Shown one piece after another: positions 45,359 through 54,095 of a stretch of 60,455 nucleotides of DNA (position 1 is its first letter; the number at the start of each line of letters is the position of its first letter). The stretch covers positions 1-60,455 of the forward strand of contig JAJEEV010000003.1 of assembly GCA_022820805.1 (NCBI GenBank), in the 5' to 3' direction. The notes under the pieces are model-generated. The model was not told the origin of the DNA, did no database searches, and saw only the letters and a program-made list of their open reading frames with translations. The stretch is from Acidimicrobiia bacterium (GTDB lineage: Bacteria > Actinomycetota > Acidimicrobiia > Acidimicrobiales > Aldehydirespiratoraceae). A program made the translations under genes and the position numbers.

Positions 45359-48295
45359 CTAGGCCATCTGGCGGAGGGCCATGTGCCGGAACACGCCATC
45401 CCGGGCCATCAGATCATCGAAGCTGCCCTCATCGACCACTCGCCCCGCCCTCAGCACGTAGATCCTGTCGGCTCGCCGGATCGTGGAGAGGCGGTGGGCG
45501 CTCACGACGCGGGTCACCGAGAGCCTCTCTATCTCCTCCATCACCTTGGCCTGCGTCTCGTTGTCGAGCCAGTTGGTGGCCTCGTCCAATAGGACCACAC
45601 TGGGGTTTCGGACCAGCGCGGCGGCCAGCATGATCCGCTGAGTCTGGCCGCCGGAGAAGGCCGACGAGCCCTCCGAGGTGACGGTGTGCATGCCCATGGG
45701 CATGGCCGCGATGTCCTCGTCCACCGAGGCCAGGCGGGCGGCTCGCCATGCGTCCTCCACGGTCAGGTCGTCGCCGGTTCCGATGATGTTGTCCAGCACC
45801 GTACGGGGGCGCAGCGAGGCGTCCTGCACCACCATGCCCACCCCGCTGCGGACCGCCTGCCGGTTGAGCCGCTCCAGGTCGTGGCCGTCGTAGTAAACGG
45901 CGCCCGACAGCGGGCTCTCCAGCCCCAGCGCCAGCCGGAGCAGCGTGCTCTTGCCCGAGCCCGACTCCCCCACCAGCGCTATGAACTCGCCGGGTCGGGC
46001 GTGCAGGGACACGTCCTCCAGCACCAGGGGGCCGTCCTCGGTGTATCGGAACGTGACGCGGTCGATGCGCAACTCGCCCTGGAGGTCGAGCATCGGGGCG
46101 TCGGCGGCCACCCGCCGGGGGTGCTCCTCAAGGATGGGGCCCGCCTGCTCCACGGTGGGCAGGACGGCCGCGACGGCCGAGAAGGACAGGCCGAACTGGG
46201 CCACCGCGCCGTAGAAGACCATGAACGCGGCGAAGGAGGCCACGAAGCCGCCGACTCCCAGCCCGTGGTCGCTGCGGTGCAGGCCCACCGCGAACAGGGC
46301 CGCCGCCGCGAGCGGGGGCACCGCTGACGTGAATGCGATCAGGTGCTCGTTCAGGACCCCCAGGCGCATCTCGGTGTGCTTCTGATCCCTGTAGTGGGAT
46401 GCCCACATGGCGAATCCCGAGCCCTCCGATCCGCTGCTCCGCATCTTGGCGATGCCGCCGATCAACTGGAGCAGCACACCGGTGAGCCGGCGGGAGGTGG
46501 ACAGCAGCCGGCGATGGTGGTGCATCTGCCGCAGGCCCCAGAAGAGGGCCACGCCCAGGCACAGCAGCCCCACCCCCAGTCCCAGCCAGCCCAGCACGGT
46601 GTCGTAGACGAACAGCAGGATGAGGGCAGGAAGGAGGAATATCACCGACAGCGCGGCCGCCGCGACCACCCCGGCCACCTGGTCCCGCAGCTGCTGGAAG
46701 CCGAGGGCCCGGCTTCCCAGGTCGCCCACCGTGAAGCGCCGGTAGAAGCTGGAGGGGAGGACCAGCAACCTGTCCCACAGCGCCGCGCTGATGCGGGCCG
46801 CGGCCCGGCCCTCCAGGCGCATCAGCGCGGTTCCCCTCAGCATCTGCAGCAACGCGACGGTCAGGCCGAGCAGCACCATGGCCACCGTCACCAACCCCAG
46901 CATGCCCGAATCGCCCGACGGCAGCACCCGGTCGGCGAATACCCCCAGCAGCACCGCCGGCGCCAGCATGACCAGCCCGGCCAGGGTCCCGGTCACGGCC
47001 AGGCGGGCCAGATCGCCCCACACCCGGTGGAAGACCGTTCCCAGCAGCACCGCGGCCCGGCTCGAATCGCTGTCGGGCAGCGGACGGTAGAAGAAGTGCG
47101 CGGTCCGGTTCAGCTCCGCGGCGCGCCGGGCGTTGACCGGCACCGAGCGTGCGGCTTCGGGGTGCTCCATCCGGTAGCGCCCGGAAGCGCCCGGGATCAG
47201 GGCCACCGCCGAGCCGTCCTCCTGGCGTGAGGCGAGCATCGCCCCGCTGTCGTTGAGCCACCAGCGGTCGTGGTGTCGCAGCGCGACGCGGCGGCAACGG
47301 ACGCCCGACGCGTCGAGGATCTCCTCCAGGGTGGCCTCTGCGTCGCTGGAAGCGCTTGGCCGGGTCCGTGGCGGGGCTCGGAAGCGGATGTCCTCATGGC
47401 GGCCGATCCGCTTCAGGGTGCGCATCAGGACGGAGTCGTCCCCGGCCCGGGTCGGTGGAGCCCCGCTCACCACGCTGAACAGGTCCTGGCGGGCCCGCTC
47501 CTCGCTTCTCTGCCGGTACCGGGCGCTGGCGGTCTGGAGGTTGGACACGTCGGCCAGCAGCAGGGTCCGGTTGGTCCGGTCGGCGCTCATGGCCAGGCGG
47601 TTGAACTCTGCCAGGGCGGCGAGCAGCCTGCCGTCGCGCTGCAACTCGGTCGAGCCGGCTGCCCTCACCGGGGCCGCCCGCCTCTGGACCGTCCAGCCGA
47701 ATGCGGTGACGGGGACGAGGCCGGGGCCGGAGCCGTCGGGCTCCTCGGTCCCCAGGTAGGCGATGGCGCCGTCAGGGCTGGACGCCCACACCACTCCGGA
47801 CTTGGCCGACAGCGCGGCGCCGGCCGCGGCCTCCCGGGCCTCGCCGGGGACGAGGCCGCGGTCCAGGCGGGGCCGGTAGGTGACATCGCGGGCGATGGAC
47901 TCCGAGAGTTCACTGATCCAGGCGTCCACCTGCTCGACCAGGTCGTCGTCGAGCCCGGCGCCGGCCAGGAGGCTGAGCGGGAGCTGCCGCAGCTCGGAGT
48001 CGGGCAGCCCCTTGGCCACCAGCATGCTGCGGCCCTCCCCGTCCGGCGCGGGAAAGAGCAGCCGTCCGCGGCCCGCCCGCAGCATGTGCCTGAAGTCCTC
48101 GGGGGCGCCGTCCTCGCCAAGCTGTGTCGAGAAGACGTCCACCGACCCCCGGACCACCATCCAGAGCGTGTTTGGGTCGGCGAGCCGTATGGGACGGTTC
48201 CCCCCGCCGGCGAACCGCTCCCCGCGGGCCAGCGCCAGTTCCAGCAGCCGGTCGTCCGGGTTGCCCGGCGGCCCTGCCCGGTCCGCGGCCGTCAC
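45359..48295 (-). CDS. NHLM-type bacteriocin ABC exporter, ATP-binding/permease protein
   Basis: A 978-aa half-transporter of the NHLM system (second exporter type). An approximately 400-aa N-terminal region of mixed fold (starting LLELALARGERFAGGGNRPIRLADPNTLWMVV) precedes six membrane helices and an ABC ATPase with GESGSGKSTLLRL (Walker A), FSGGQTQRIML (signature) and VVLLDEATNWLD (Walker B). It has no peptidase domain. The GTG overlaps the stop of the peptidase-exporter gene by 4 bases. Together they should cleave and export the NHLP precursor encoded at 53716-53991. Confidence 0.88.
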   Translation of the reverse strand: MTAADRAGPPGNPDDRLLELALARGERFAGGGNRPIRLADPNTLWMVVRGSVDVFSTQLGEDGAPEDFRHMLRAGRGRLLFPAPDGEGRSMLVAKGLPDSELRQLPLSLLAGAGLDDDLVEQVDAWISELSESIARDVTYRPRLDRGLVPGEAREAAAGAALSAKSGVVWASSPDGAIAYLGTEEPDGSGPGLVPVTAFGWTVQRRAAPVRAAGSTELQRDGRLLAALAEFNRLAMSADRTNRTLLLADVSNLQTASARYRQRSEERARQDLFSVVSGAPPTRAGDDSVLMRTLKRIGRHEDIRFRAPPRTRPSASSDAEATLEEILDASGVRCRRVALRHHDRWWLNDSGAMLASRQEDGSAVALIPGASGRYRMEHPEAARSVPVNARRAAELNRTAHFFYRPLPDSDSSRAAVLLGTVFHRVWGDLARLAVTGTLAGLVMLAPAVLLGVFADRVLPSGDSGMLGLVTVAMVLLGLTVALLQMLRGTALMRLEGRAAARISAALWDRLLVLPSSFYRRFTVGDLGSRALGFQQLRDQVAGVVAAAALSVIFLLPALILLFVYDTVLGWLGLGVGLLCLGVALFWGLRQMHHHRRLLSTSRRLTGVLLQLIGGIAKMRSSGSEGSGFAMWASHYRDQKHTEMRLGVLNEHLIAFTSAVPPLAAAALFAVGLHRSDHGLGVGGFVASFAAFMVFYGAVAQFGLSFSAVAAVLPTVEQAGPILEEHPRRVAADAPMLDLQGELRIDRVTFRYTEDGPLVLEDVSLHARPGEFIALVGESGSGKSTLLRLALGLESPLSGAVYYDGHDLERLNRQAVRSGVGMVVQDASLRPRTVLDNIIGTGDDLTVEDAWRAARLASVDEDIAAMPMGMHTVTSEGSSAFSGGQTQRIMLAAALVRNPSVVLLDEATNWLDNETQAKVMEEIERLSVTRVVSAHRLSTIRRADRIYVLRAGRVVDEGSFDDLMARDGVFRHMALRQMA

Positions 48296-50502
48296 TCCGC
48301 CTCCATGAGGCGGCGGTACAGCCCCCCGCCGTCGGCCATCAGCTGCTGGTGGGTGCCCCGCTGCGCCTCTCTGCCCTGTTCCAGGACCACGATCAGGTCG
48401 CAGTCCCTGATCGTGCTCAGCCTGTGGGCGACGATCAGGCAGCTGCAGCCGCGGCGGCGCACGGCCTCGTCGATGCGTACCTCGGTGGCCGGGTCCAGCG
48501 CGCTGGTGGCCTCGTCCAGGATCAGCAGCGAGGGGTCGCCGACCAGCGCCCGGGCGATCTCGAGCCGCTGCCGCTGGCCGCCGCTGAAGTTGCGGCCGCC
48601 CTCCTCCACCGGGGAGTCGTAGCCGTAGGCCCTGGCCAGGATGTCCTCATGGATCTCGGCGTCCTTGGCCGCCGCGATCACCGACTGGTCGGGAACCTCC
48701 GGATTCCACATGGTGAGGTTCTCCCGGACAGAGGCCGCGAACAGGAAGATGTGCTGGTCGACCATTGCCACGGAGTTGGTGATGAGGCTGCGGGGGATGT
48801 CGGCCCGGTTGTGGCCGTCCAGCAGGATCTCGCCCGACCAGGGTTGGTTGATGCCGGCCGCCAGCAGGGCCACCGTCGACTTGCCGGAGCCGGTGGGGCC
48901 GACTACGGCGACCCGCTGGCCGGGTTCTATGGACAGGCTGAGCCCGTCGATCAAAGGCTCGCTGCTGGTCTTGTAGCCGAACCGCACGCCTCGCAGCTCG
49001 ATGCGGCCGGCGAGCCGCAGCCGCCGGCCGAAGGCCCCGTTGGTGGAGGGAGACTGGTCGCGGCGCTCCTGGAGCGACTGGTCCTCCTCGGCGGCCAGGA
49101 CGTCCTCGAGTCGTTGCAGGTTGGCTTCCAGGATCTGGAACAGGTCCGAGAGTTGGACCATGCGGCCGTTGGGCAGCAGGAAGTTCGTGGCCAGCACGTA
49201 GAAGCCGACCATCGCGCCCAGCGTCAGATGACCCTGCACGACGCGCCAGCCGCCCAGGCCCAGCACCGCCGCGTTGCCGACGACGAGGAACATGCCCGGC
49301 AGGGACGCGATCACGTGTCCGAGCTCCGCGAATCGCTGCCGGGCGGCCAGCTCCCTCGCCTGGTGGCCGGTCCAGTGGGCGAAGAAGTCGTTCTCGGCCG
49401 ACACCGCCTGGATTGTGTCCATGCCCCGCAGCCCGTACATGCTGATGCCCTGCAACCTGCCCTGCTCGCGTTGCAGGCGGCGGTTCTCGCCGACGCGGGA
49501 CCGGGTGATGAGGCGGGTGATCACCGCGCTCGCCGCGCCCAGGCCGGCGACCACGGCGGCCAGCAGGGGGTCGTAGTAGAACATGGCCGCCAGGAAGACG
49601 GCGCTGGAGACCAGCTCGATGGCCACTCCCACGAACTGGGTGGTGGCCACCACGGCTATGCCGTCGATCAGTTGCAGCCTCGAGGCCAGGTCCCCGGAGA
49701 ACCGCTGGGTGAAGAAGCTCATCCGCAGACGGAACAGGTGCCTGATGAAGCGGTCGGCGTGGTCCACAGACAGCCGGATCGCAAGCAGCCTGAGGCAGCG
49801 CTGGCGCAGCCATGTGAGCAGGTACACCAGTGCTCCCGACGCGGCCAGGCCGAGGATGATCGGCGTCGCCCAGGATGGCTCGTCCCCGCTCATCACCCGG
49901 TCCACGAAGACGCCCAGGAGCAGCGGAAGGGCCAGCGCGCAGACCGACAGCAGCAGCCCGCAGCACAGCGCGAAGGTCAGCGGCCCGGTCGAGTTCCTTA
50001 GCCACGGCCACAGGCGCCGCAGGATGCCCGGGCGCATCCCTCCCGTCTCGAAGTCCGGCCTGGGCGTGAAGGTCAGCACGACGCCGGTGAAGCCCTGATC
50101 GAACTCCTCGTCGTCGATCGAGCGGTGGCCGTCGGCGGGGTCGTTCACCAGCCAGGCGCCGTCCCGGAATCCCTCCAGCACCAGGAAGTGGTTGAACTCC
50201 CAGAACAGGATCAGAGGCAGCTCCATTTCCCGGAGCTGCTCCGGCTCCCGCCGCAACCCCTCGGCCTCAAGGCCATAGGACCGGGCCGCCCGGGTGATGT
50301 CGGCCGCGTTGCAGCCGTCCCGGTTGACGGCGCACGCCTCGCGGAGGCTCTCCAGCGGGAGCCAGCGCCCGAAGTGCGCCAGCACGATGCCGAGGGACAC
50401 CGCCCCGCACTCGGTCTCCTCCTGCTGCAGCATCAGCGGCGTGCGCACCCGCCGCCGCGATCGCAGCCCGGCCCGCAGCTCCGCCCGCGGCGGTGGGCTC
50501 AT
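48292..50502 (-). CDS. NHLM-type bacteriocin exporter with C39 peptidase domain
   Basis: A 736-aa peptidase-containing ABC transporter. The N-terminal C39 domain (1-135) has catalytic Cys32 in QQEETECGAVSLG, His105 in WEFNHFLVLE and Asp121 in LVNDPADG, and should cleave after the GG of the leader. Six membrane helices follow, then an ATPase with GPTGSGKST, FSGGQRQRLEIARAL and LLILDEATSALD. The ATG at 50502 shares a base with the adaptor stop. An in-frame extension upstream overlaps the adaptor gene and is rejected. Confidence 0.92.
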   Translation of the reverse strand: MSPPPRAELRAGLRSRRRVRTPLMLQQEETECGAVSLGIVLAHFGRWLPLESLREACAVNRDGCNAADITRAARSYGLEAEGLRREPEQLREMELPLILFWEFNHFLVLEGFRDGAWLVNDPADGHRSIDDEEFDQGFTGVVLTFTPRPDFETGGMRPGILRRLWPWLRNSTGPLTFALCCGLLLSVCALALPLLLGVFVDRVMSGDEPSWATPIILGLAASGALVYLLTWLRQRCLRLLAIRLSVDHADRFIRHLFRLRMSFFTQRFSGDLASRLQLIDGIAVVATTQFVGVAIELVSSAVFLAAMFYYDPLLAAVVAGLGAASAVITRLITRSRVGENRRLQREQGRLQGISMYGLRGMDTIQAVSAENDFFAHWTGHQARELAARQRFAELGHVIASLPGMFLVVGNAAVLGLGGWRVVQGHLTLGAMVGFYVLATNFLLPNGRMVQLSDLFQILEANLQRLEDVLAAEEDQSLQERRDQSPSTNGAFGRRLRLAGRIELRGVRFGYKTSSEPLIDGLSLSIEPGQRVAVVGPTGSGKSTVALLAAGINQPWSGEILLDGHNRADIPRSLITNSVAMVDQHIFLFAASVRENLTMWNPEVPDQSVIAAAKDAEIHEDILARAYGYDSPVEEGGRNFSGGQRQRLEIARALVGDPSLLILDEATSALDPATEVRIDEAVRRRGCSCLIVAHRLSTIRDCDLIVVLEQGREAQRGTHQQLMADGGGLYRRLMEAE

Positions 50503-51047
50503 CAGCCCGCGCGCCGGGGCACCAGCAGCCACACCAGAGGCTCCCGTCCCAGCACGATCCTCATTGAGGCGACGCCGGCCGCGTCGACCGGCGGGCCCGA
50601 CCCTTGTTGGTCCAGCGCGACGCGCACCAGGTGCGGCTGCCGGGGAATCGCCGAGACTTGATCGGACAGCCACTCGGGAGGCGAGTCCAGGTCCGCGGAC
50701 ACCTCCACCACCTGCCCCGGAATGCCCCGCTCGTCACTGCCGGGACCTCCGACCCTGACCTGTGCCCTGTCGCCGGCCTTGACGAGCGCCGCGTCTGCGG
50801 GGGACACCAGCGCCACCGCTTCCGCCGGGGCTGCGGCGGCCGCGGGAAGGATCAGGGCCGCGTCGTAGGAGACGCTGCGCTCCACCCGCACCAACGTTCC
50901 GTAGAGGGCCAGCGTGACGACCACGAGCACCAACCCGACCACCATCAACCACTCGTGGGGCGCAGTGATCTGCAACCGGTCGTCCAGTGGTTCCTGACGG
51001 GCCCGGCGCTCCAGCGCCCGCTCGCGGAACATCCTGTTGTAGAACAC
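50502..51047 (-). CDS. Short HlyD-like secretion adaptor of the NHLM system
   Basis: A 181-aa protein whose N-terminus (MFRERALERRARQEPLDDRLQITAPHEWLMVVG) matches the start of NHLM secretion (HlyD-like) proteins, followed by one membrane helix and a beta-rich part. Typical members are about 400 aa with lipoyl halves and a coiled-coil hairpin; here the chain passes directly from the first lipoyl-like strand region (ADAALVKAGDRAQVRV) to the terminal barrel, so the hairpin is missing. Start GTG 51047 or ATG 51032. First gene of the export operon. Confidence 0.72.
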   Translation of the reverse strand: MFYNRMFRERALERRARQEPLDDRLQITAPHEWLMVVGLVLVVVTLALYGTLVRVERSVSYDAALILPAAAAAPAEAVALVSPADAALVKAGDRAQVRVGGPGSDERGIPGQVVEVSADLDSPPEWLSDQVSAIPRQPHLVRVALDQQGSGPPVDAAGVASMRIVLGREPLVWLLVPRRAG

Positions 51048-51304
51048 GCCCGTCTGTTCCGTCCCTATGGCCTGTACCGCGGTCCTCCCGTAGAGAGACG
51101 ATGAGAATGATACGCATCTCCGCCATAGAGATGAGCCGTCCCGTGACAGCGCGACCCCTCCGATGGCACGTGTCCGCCCTCCATCGAAGGGACGGCCATG
51201 AGATGATGGACATCTCCTCCGTAGGGATGTCCGGCCGCCTGATAGCGTGGCCGCAGCCGGTTGCCAGCGACCCTCCATCCTGAATCGCTCGCGGGGACCA
51301 CTCC
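51048..51304. promoter_or_regulatory. Divergent promoter region of the RiPP locus with repeated palindromes
   Basis: A 257-nt non-coding region between the export operon (minus) and the oxidase operon (plus). It carries CATCTC-N7-GAGATG (51115-51133) and GGACATC-N11-GATGTCC (51208-51232), each inside a degenerate direct repeat of about 50 bp (ATGAGA.. to ..GATAGCG/GACAGCG). A third, weaker element lies near 51082-51101 (TCCTCCCGTAGAGAGACG). CCCTCCATC recurs near 51178 and 51270. The layout suggests operator sites for an unlinked regulator; no regulator gene is present in the locus. Confidence 0.5.
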
Positions 51305-52348
51305 ATGAACAGCGCGTACTCTTCCATGGGCAGCCTGCTGGCGGCGATGCGCGGGCTGTTCCCGCCCGATCTGATCGGCGGGGACGGATGGGAGAAGGTG
51401 CAGGCCCTCACAACCCGCCTGCCCGTCAGCGCAGCCGACGCCCGCTTCGGTTTCGAGTTCGACCTCTGCGACCCCAGCCCCACCGCGGACTTCTGCGTGC
51501 AGTGCACTCCGGGCTCCCCGCTCGCCGCCTTCTTCGTGGACGGGGCGGGGGCGCTCGGACCTGCGCTCGCCGGCCCGGGCCTGCAGGCCTTCCTCAGCGA
51601 GCAGGCCCGTGGTCCCGTGTCGTTCCTGGAGCGGACGGGCGCAGGGCTGATCCTGGAGTACGACCTGGCCGGGTCCCCTGCGGCCGAGCACGGCCCTCCC
51701 GGCGTGTTCATAGCGGCCCTGGGTCGCCCCGACCGCGGCGCGGGACTCGACGGGGACCCCGCGGCGCTGGTGGCCGCGCTGGAGTCGATCGCAGGCTGGA
51801 ACCCGGGCGCCGTCGACGCCGGACAGGTGCAGAGGGTGTGGGCGGTCGCCTCGTGCGGGATGATCCGTCAGGCCGGCGTCCTGCCCGGCAGGGAGCACAA
51901 GGCCGTCCGGTTCATCGTCCACGGCATCAGCGAAGCCGGAGTCCCCGCGGCCCTGGAGGGACTGGAATGGCCCGGCGACGTGTCGCTGGCCCGGGGACTT
52001 CTCCCGGAGCTGGCCGGGCTGGTGGTGCCTCGGGCCGCGCTGAGCTTGGACGTGAGCTCCCGGGGAGTGTCGCCGCGCCTCGGGCTGGAGCTGTTCCGCC
52101 CGGTGGAGCGCCACCGGACGGACCGCTCCGGGTGGAGGGCCTTGATCGAGCGGCTCGTAGAGCGGGCCTGGTGCCTGGAGACCAAGGCCGAAGCCCTGGC
52201 CCGATGGCCCCGGGTTGAGATGTTCTTCGGCCGCGACGGCGTCTACCGGGTCCGCCAGGTCATCAACCATCTCAAGCTGGTCGTCCACGGCCGCGACGTT
52301 CGCGCCAAGGGCTATACGGCCATCGATGTGCAGCGGACGGCCGCATGA
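51305..52348 (+). CDS. Unrecognised protein of the RiPP locus (candidate tailoring enzyme or leader-binding partner)
   Basis: A 347-aa protein I cannot assign. It has no signal or membrane segment; a Cys-containing N-terminal part (FEFDLCDPSPTADFCVQCTPGSP), a hydrophobic alpha/beta-like middle, and a C-terminal block RVEMFFGRDGVYRVRQVINHLKLVV. The ATG at 51305 lies at the end of the regulatory region, and the stop overlaps the oxidase ATG by 4 bases, so the two are made together. Coupling to the oxidase and to an NHLP precursor suggests a role in peptide modification; this is inference from context only. Confidence 0.7.
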   Translation: MNSAYSSMGSLLAAMRGLFPPDLIGGDGWEKVQALTTRLPVSAADARFGFEFDLCDPSPTADFCVQCTPGSPLAAFFVDGAGALGPALAGPGLQAFLSEQARGPVSFLERTGAGLILEYDLAGSPAAEHGPPGVFIAALGRPDRGAGLDGDPAALVAALESIAGWNPGAVDAGQVQRVWAVASCGMIRQAGVLPGREHKAVRFIVHGISEAGVPAALEGLEWPGDVSLARGLLPELAGLVVPRAALSLDVSSRGVSPRLGLELFRPVERHRTDRSGWRALIERLVERAWCLETKAEALARWPRVEMFFGRDGVYRVRQVINHLKLVVHGRDVRAKGYTAIDVQRTAA

Positions 52349-53712
52349 CGGCGTGTCCCGGTGGGCTGGGCTGGGAGGGCCTGGACACGGACGAGGGTGC
52401 GCTGGCCGCGGCCAGCGTCGACTTCGGTCGTGTCGTCAGCAGGCGGCCCCGGGCGATCGCCCGCCCCGCCTCGGCAGAGGAGGTCGCCGAGATCATCCGG
52501 GCCGCCAACCGCGAGGAGTGCCCGGTGACCGTCCGAGGCGCCGGTCACTCCCAGGGCGGCCAGTCGTTGAGCGAGGGCGGCGTCCTTGTCGACATGACCG
52601 GGCTCGACAGGATCGGCGATGTCGATGCCGGCGAGATGTGGGCGCAGGGCGGGGCGCGCTGGCGGGACGTGGTCCACCGTGCCTATGCCGAGGGATATCT
52701 GCCCCTGGCGCTGACCACCCATCTGAGCGTGACCGTCGGCGGGACCCTCTCGGTGGCCGGTCTCAGCGAGACAACCCACACCTACGGTCCCCAGACCGAC
52801 AGCGCGACAGAACTGGAGGTGGTGACCGGCGACGGGCGGCGGCTGCGGTGCTCACCGTCGCACCGCAGCGAGCTGTTCCACTGCGCGCTGTGCGGGCAGG
52901 GACAGTTCGGCGCGATCACCGAGGCTCGCATCCGTCTGCGCCGCGTCCTGCCCAATGTGCGGTTGTTCTCGCTGGTCTACGACGACGTGGCCGCGTTCAT
53001 GGAGGACATGGAACTGGTCATGGAGAGGGAGTACTTCCAGTACATCGACGCCTGGTGCCTGCCCGCAGCCCGCGACGTGTGGCAGCGGTTTGCGGGCACG
53101 ATGTTCGCTCGACGGGTGTACGTCGTGAACTTGATCGTGGAATGGGACGGGACGCCTCCCGGCCCGGACGAGGCGTTGGAGGGTCTGAACTACGCCCTGC
53201 TGAAGGGCTGCGCCGATCACTCGACGATCCGCTACGTGACCCGCACGGAAGGCAGGACTCCTCTCGAATGGTTCGAGGACTGGGGCCAGGCCCATCCCAG
53301 CATGGAGGGGATCCTGCCCTGGGAGAGCTTCGCCGGCTTCATGGCGGAGGCATTCACCGAGCTGCCCGGTTCGGTGGCCCGCACCGCCCGGGTGATGCTC
53401 GGCCCCTTCCGGAACGAGCGCTTCCACTCTCCGTTGCTGATGCGTCCGGCCACGGAGCTGCTGATGGGATTCGGCATCCTGATCGAAGTCCCGGCCGCGG
53501 GCCTGCAGGAGGTGCTGCCGGTGCTGTCAGAGGCGAGCGGCCGCCTGATCGCCGCGGGCGGCAAGCGCTACCTGTCGAGCTGGGTGGACTTCACCCTCGA
53601 GCAATGGGTCGCCCACTTCGGGGAGCAGTGGCCGCGGATGGTGGCGTGGAAGCGGGAGTTCGATCCTCGAGGCGTCCTCAACCCCGCCGGCCTGCCGCTC
53701 TCCCGCGGCTAG
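52345..53712 (+). CDS. FAD-linked oxidase (berberine-bridge/cytokinin dehydrogenase-like)
   Basis: A 455-aa flavoprotein of the PCMH/VAO superfamily. The FAD domain has VVSRRPRAIARPASAEEVAEIIRAA and RGAGHSQGG, where His68 matches the residue that carries covalent 8-alpha-histidyl FAD; HLSVTVGGTLSVAG and GQGQFGAITEARI follow, and the C-terminus ends FDPRGVLNPAG as in cytokinin dehydrogenases. No signal peptide, so it acts in the cytoplasm, where the precursor is made. Best candidate for oxidising the RiPP core; a small-molecule role cannot be excluded. Its stop is 3 bp from the convergent precursor stop. Confidence 0.85.
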   Translation: MTACPGGLGWEGLDTDEGALAAASVDFGRVVSRRPRAIARPASAEEVAEIIRAANREECPVTVRGAGHSQGGQSLSEGGVLVDMTGLDRIGDVDAGEMWAQGGARWRDVVHRAYAEGYLPLALTTHLSVTVGGTLSVAGLSETTHTYGPQTDSATELEVVTGDGRRLRCSPSHRSELFHCALCGQGQFGAITEARIRLRRVLPNVRLFSLVYDDVAAFMEDMELVMEREYFQYIDAWCLPAARDVWQRFAGTMFARRVYVVNLIVEWDGTPPGPDEALEGLNYALLKGCADHSTIRYVTRTEGRTPLEWFEDWGQAHPSMEGILPWESFAGFMAEAFTELPGSVARTARVMLGPFRNERFHSPLLMRPATELLMGFGILIEVPAAGLQEVLPVLSEASGRLIAAGGKRYLSSWVDFTLEQWVAHFGEQWPRMVAWKREFDPRGVLNPAGLPLSRG

Positions 53713-53715
53713 CCG

Positions 53716-53991
53716 TCACGACATGTTGACAGTGTCCCAGTTGACGTCGACACCGCCGGCGACCTGGGCTAGTTCCTCTTCGGTGAGGCTGTCGGAGATC
53801 GGTAGCACGAGGTGGGCGGTGGTGGAGTCGTCCTCATGCACCACGACGTCGAATCCAGCGGGTATCTGAAGGTCGAACTCGGCCGAGATCACTGACTTGG
53901 GATCCGCGATCAACTTCGCCCGGAAGTCCCCGTCCTCGGCGGCCTTGACGGTGATATGGGCTTTCATCTCGCCCACGGTCATGGTTGCCAT
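53716..53991 (-). CDS. NHLP-type RiPP precursor peptide
   Basis: A 91-aa precursor. Leader residues 1-80 are nitrile-hydratase-alpha-like (KAAEDGDFRAKLIADPKSVI, IPAGFDVVVHEDDSTTAHLVLP) and end in LTEEELAQVAGG, a classic double-Gly site for the C39 exporter. The core is only VDVNWDTVNMS (11 residues, no Cys, one Trp). The ATG at 53991 was chosen with AGGAG 10 bases upstream; a GTG at 54009 would include that ribosome site. It is the substrate of the neighbouring export and tailoring genes. Confidence 0.9.
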   Translation of the reverse strand: MATMTVGEMKAHITVKAAEDGDFRAKLIADPKSVISAEFDLQIPAGFDVVVHEDDSTTAHLVLPISDSLTEEELAQVAGGVDVNWDTVNMS

Positions 53992-54035
53992 GATGTCCAC
54001 GCTCCTCACGTAGCTGCCTGCCCTCGCAGTGGGAG

Positions 54036-54064
54036 AGTCTAGCGCTCCAGCCGAACCAGGTGAA
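54036..54064 (-). promoter_or_regulatory. Candidate promoter of the precursor peptide gene
   Basis: On the minus strand, TTCACC (54064-54059) and TAGACT (54041-54036) are separated by 17 bases, followed 44 bases later by the precursor ATG. It lies between tRNA-Val and the precursor, so the peptide can be expressed independently of the tailoring operon. Confidence 0.5.
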
Positions 54065-54095
54065 GGACGCGTGGGCGTTGGCCGGTGGAAAATAG

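Noticed and set aside
50503..50673. N-terminal extension of the C39 peptidase exporter
   Set aside because: It overlaps the adaptor gene completely and is low-complexity; ATG 50502 starts just before the C39 domain and is coupled to the adaptor stop.
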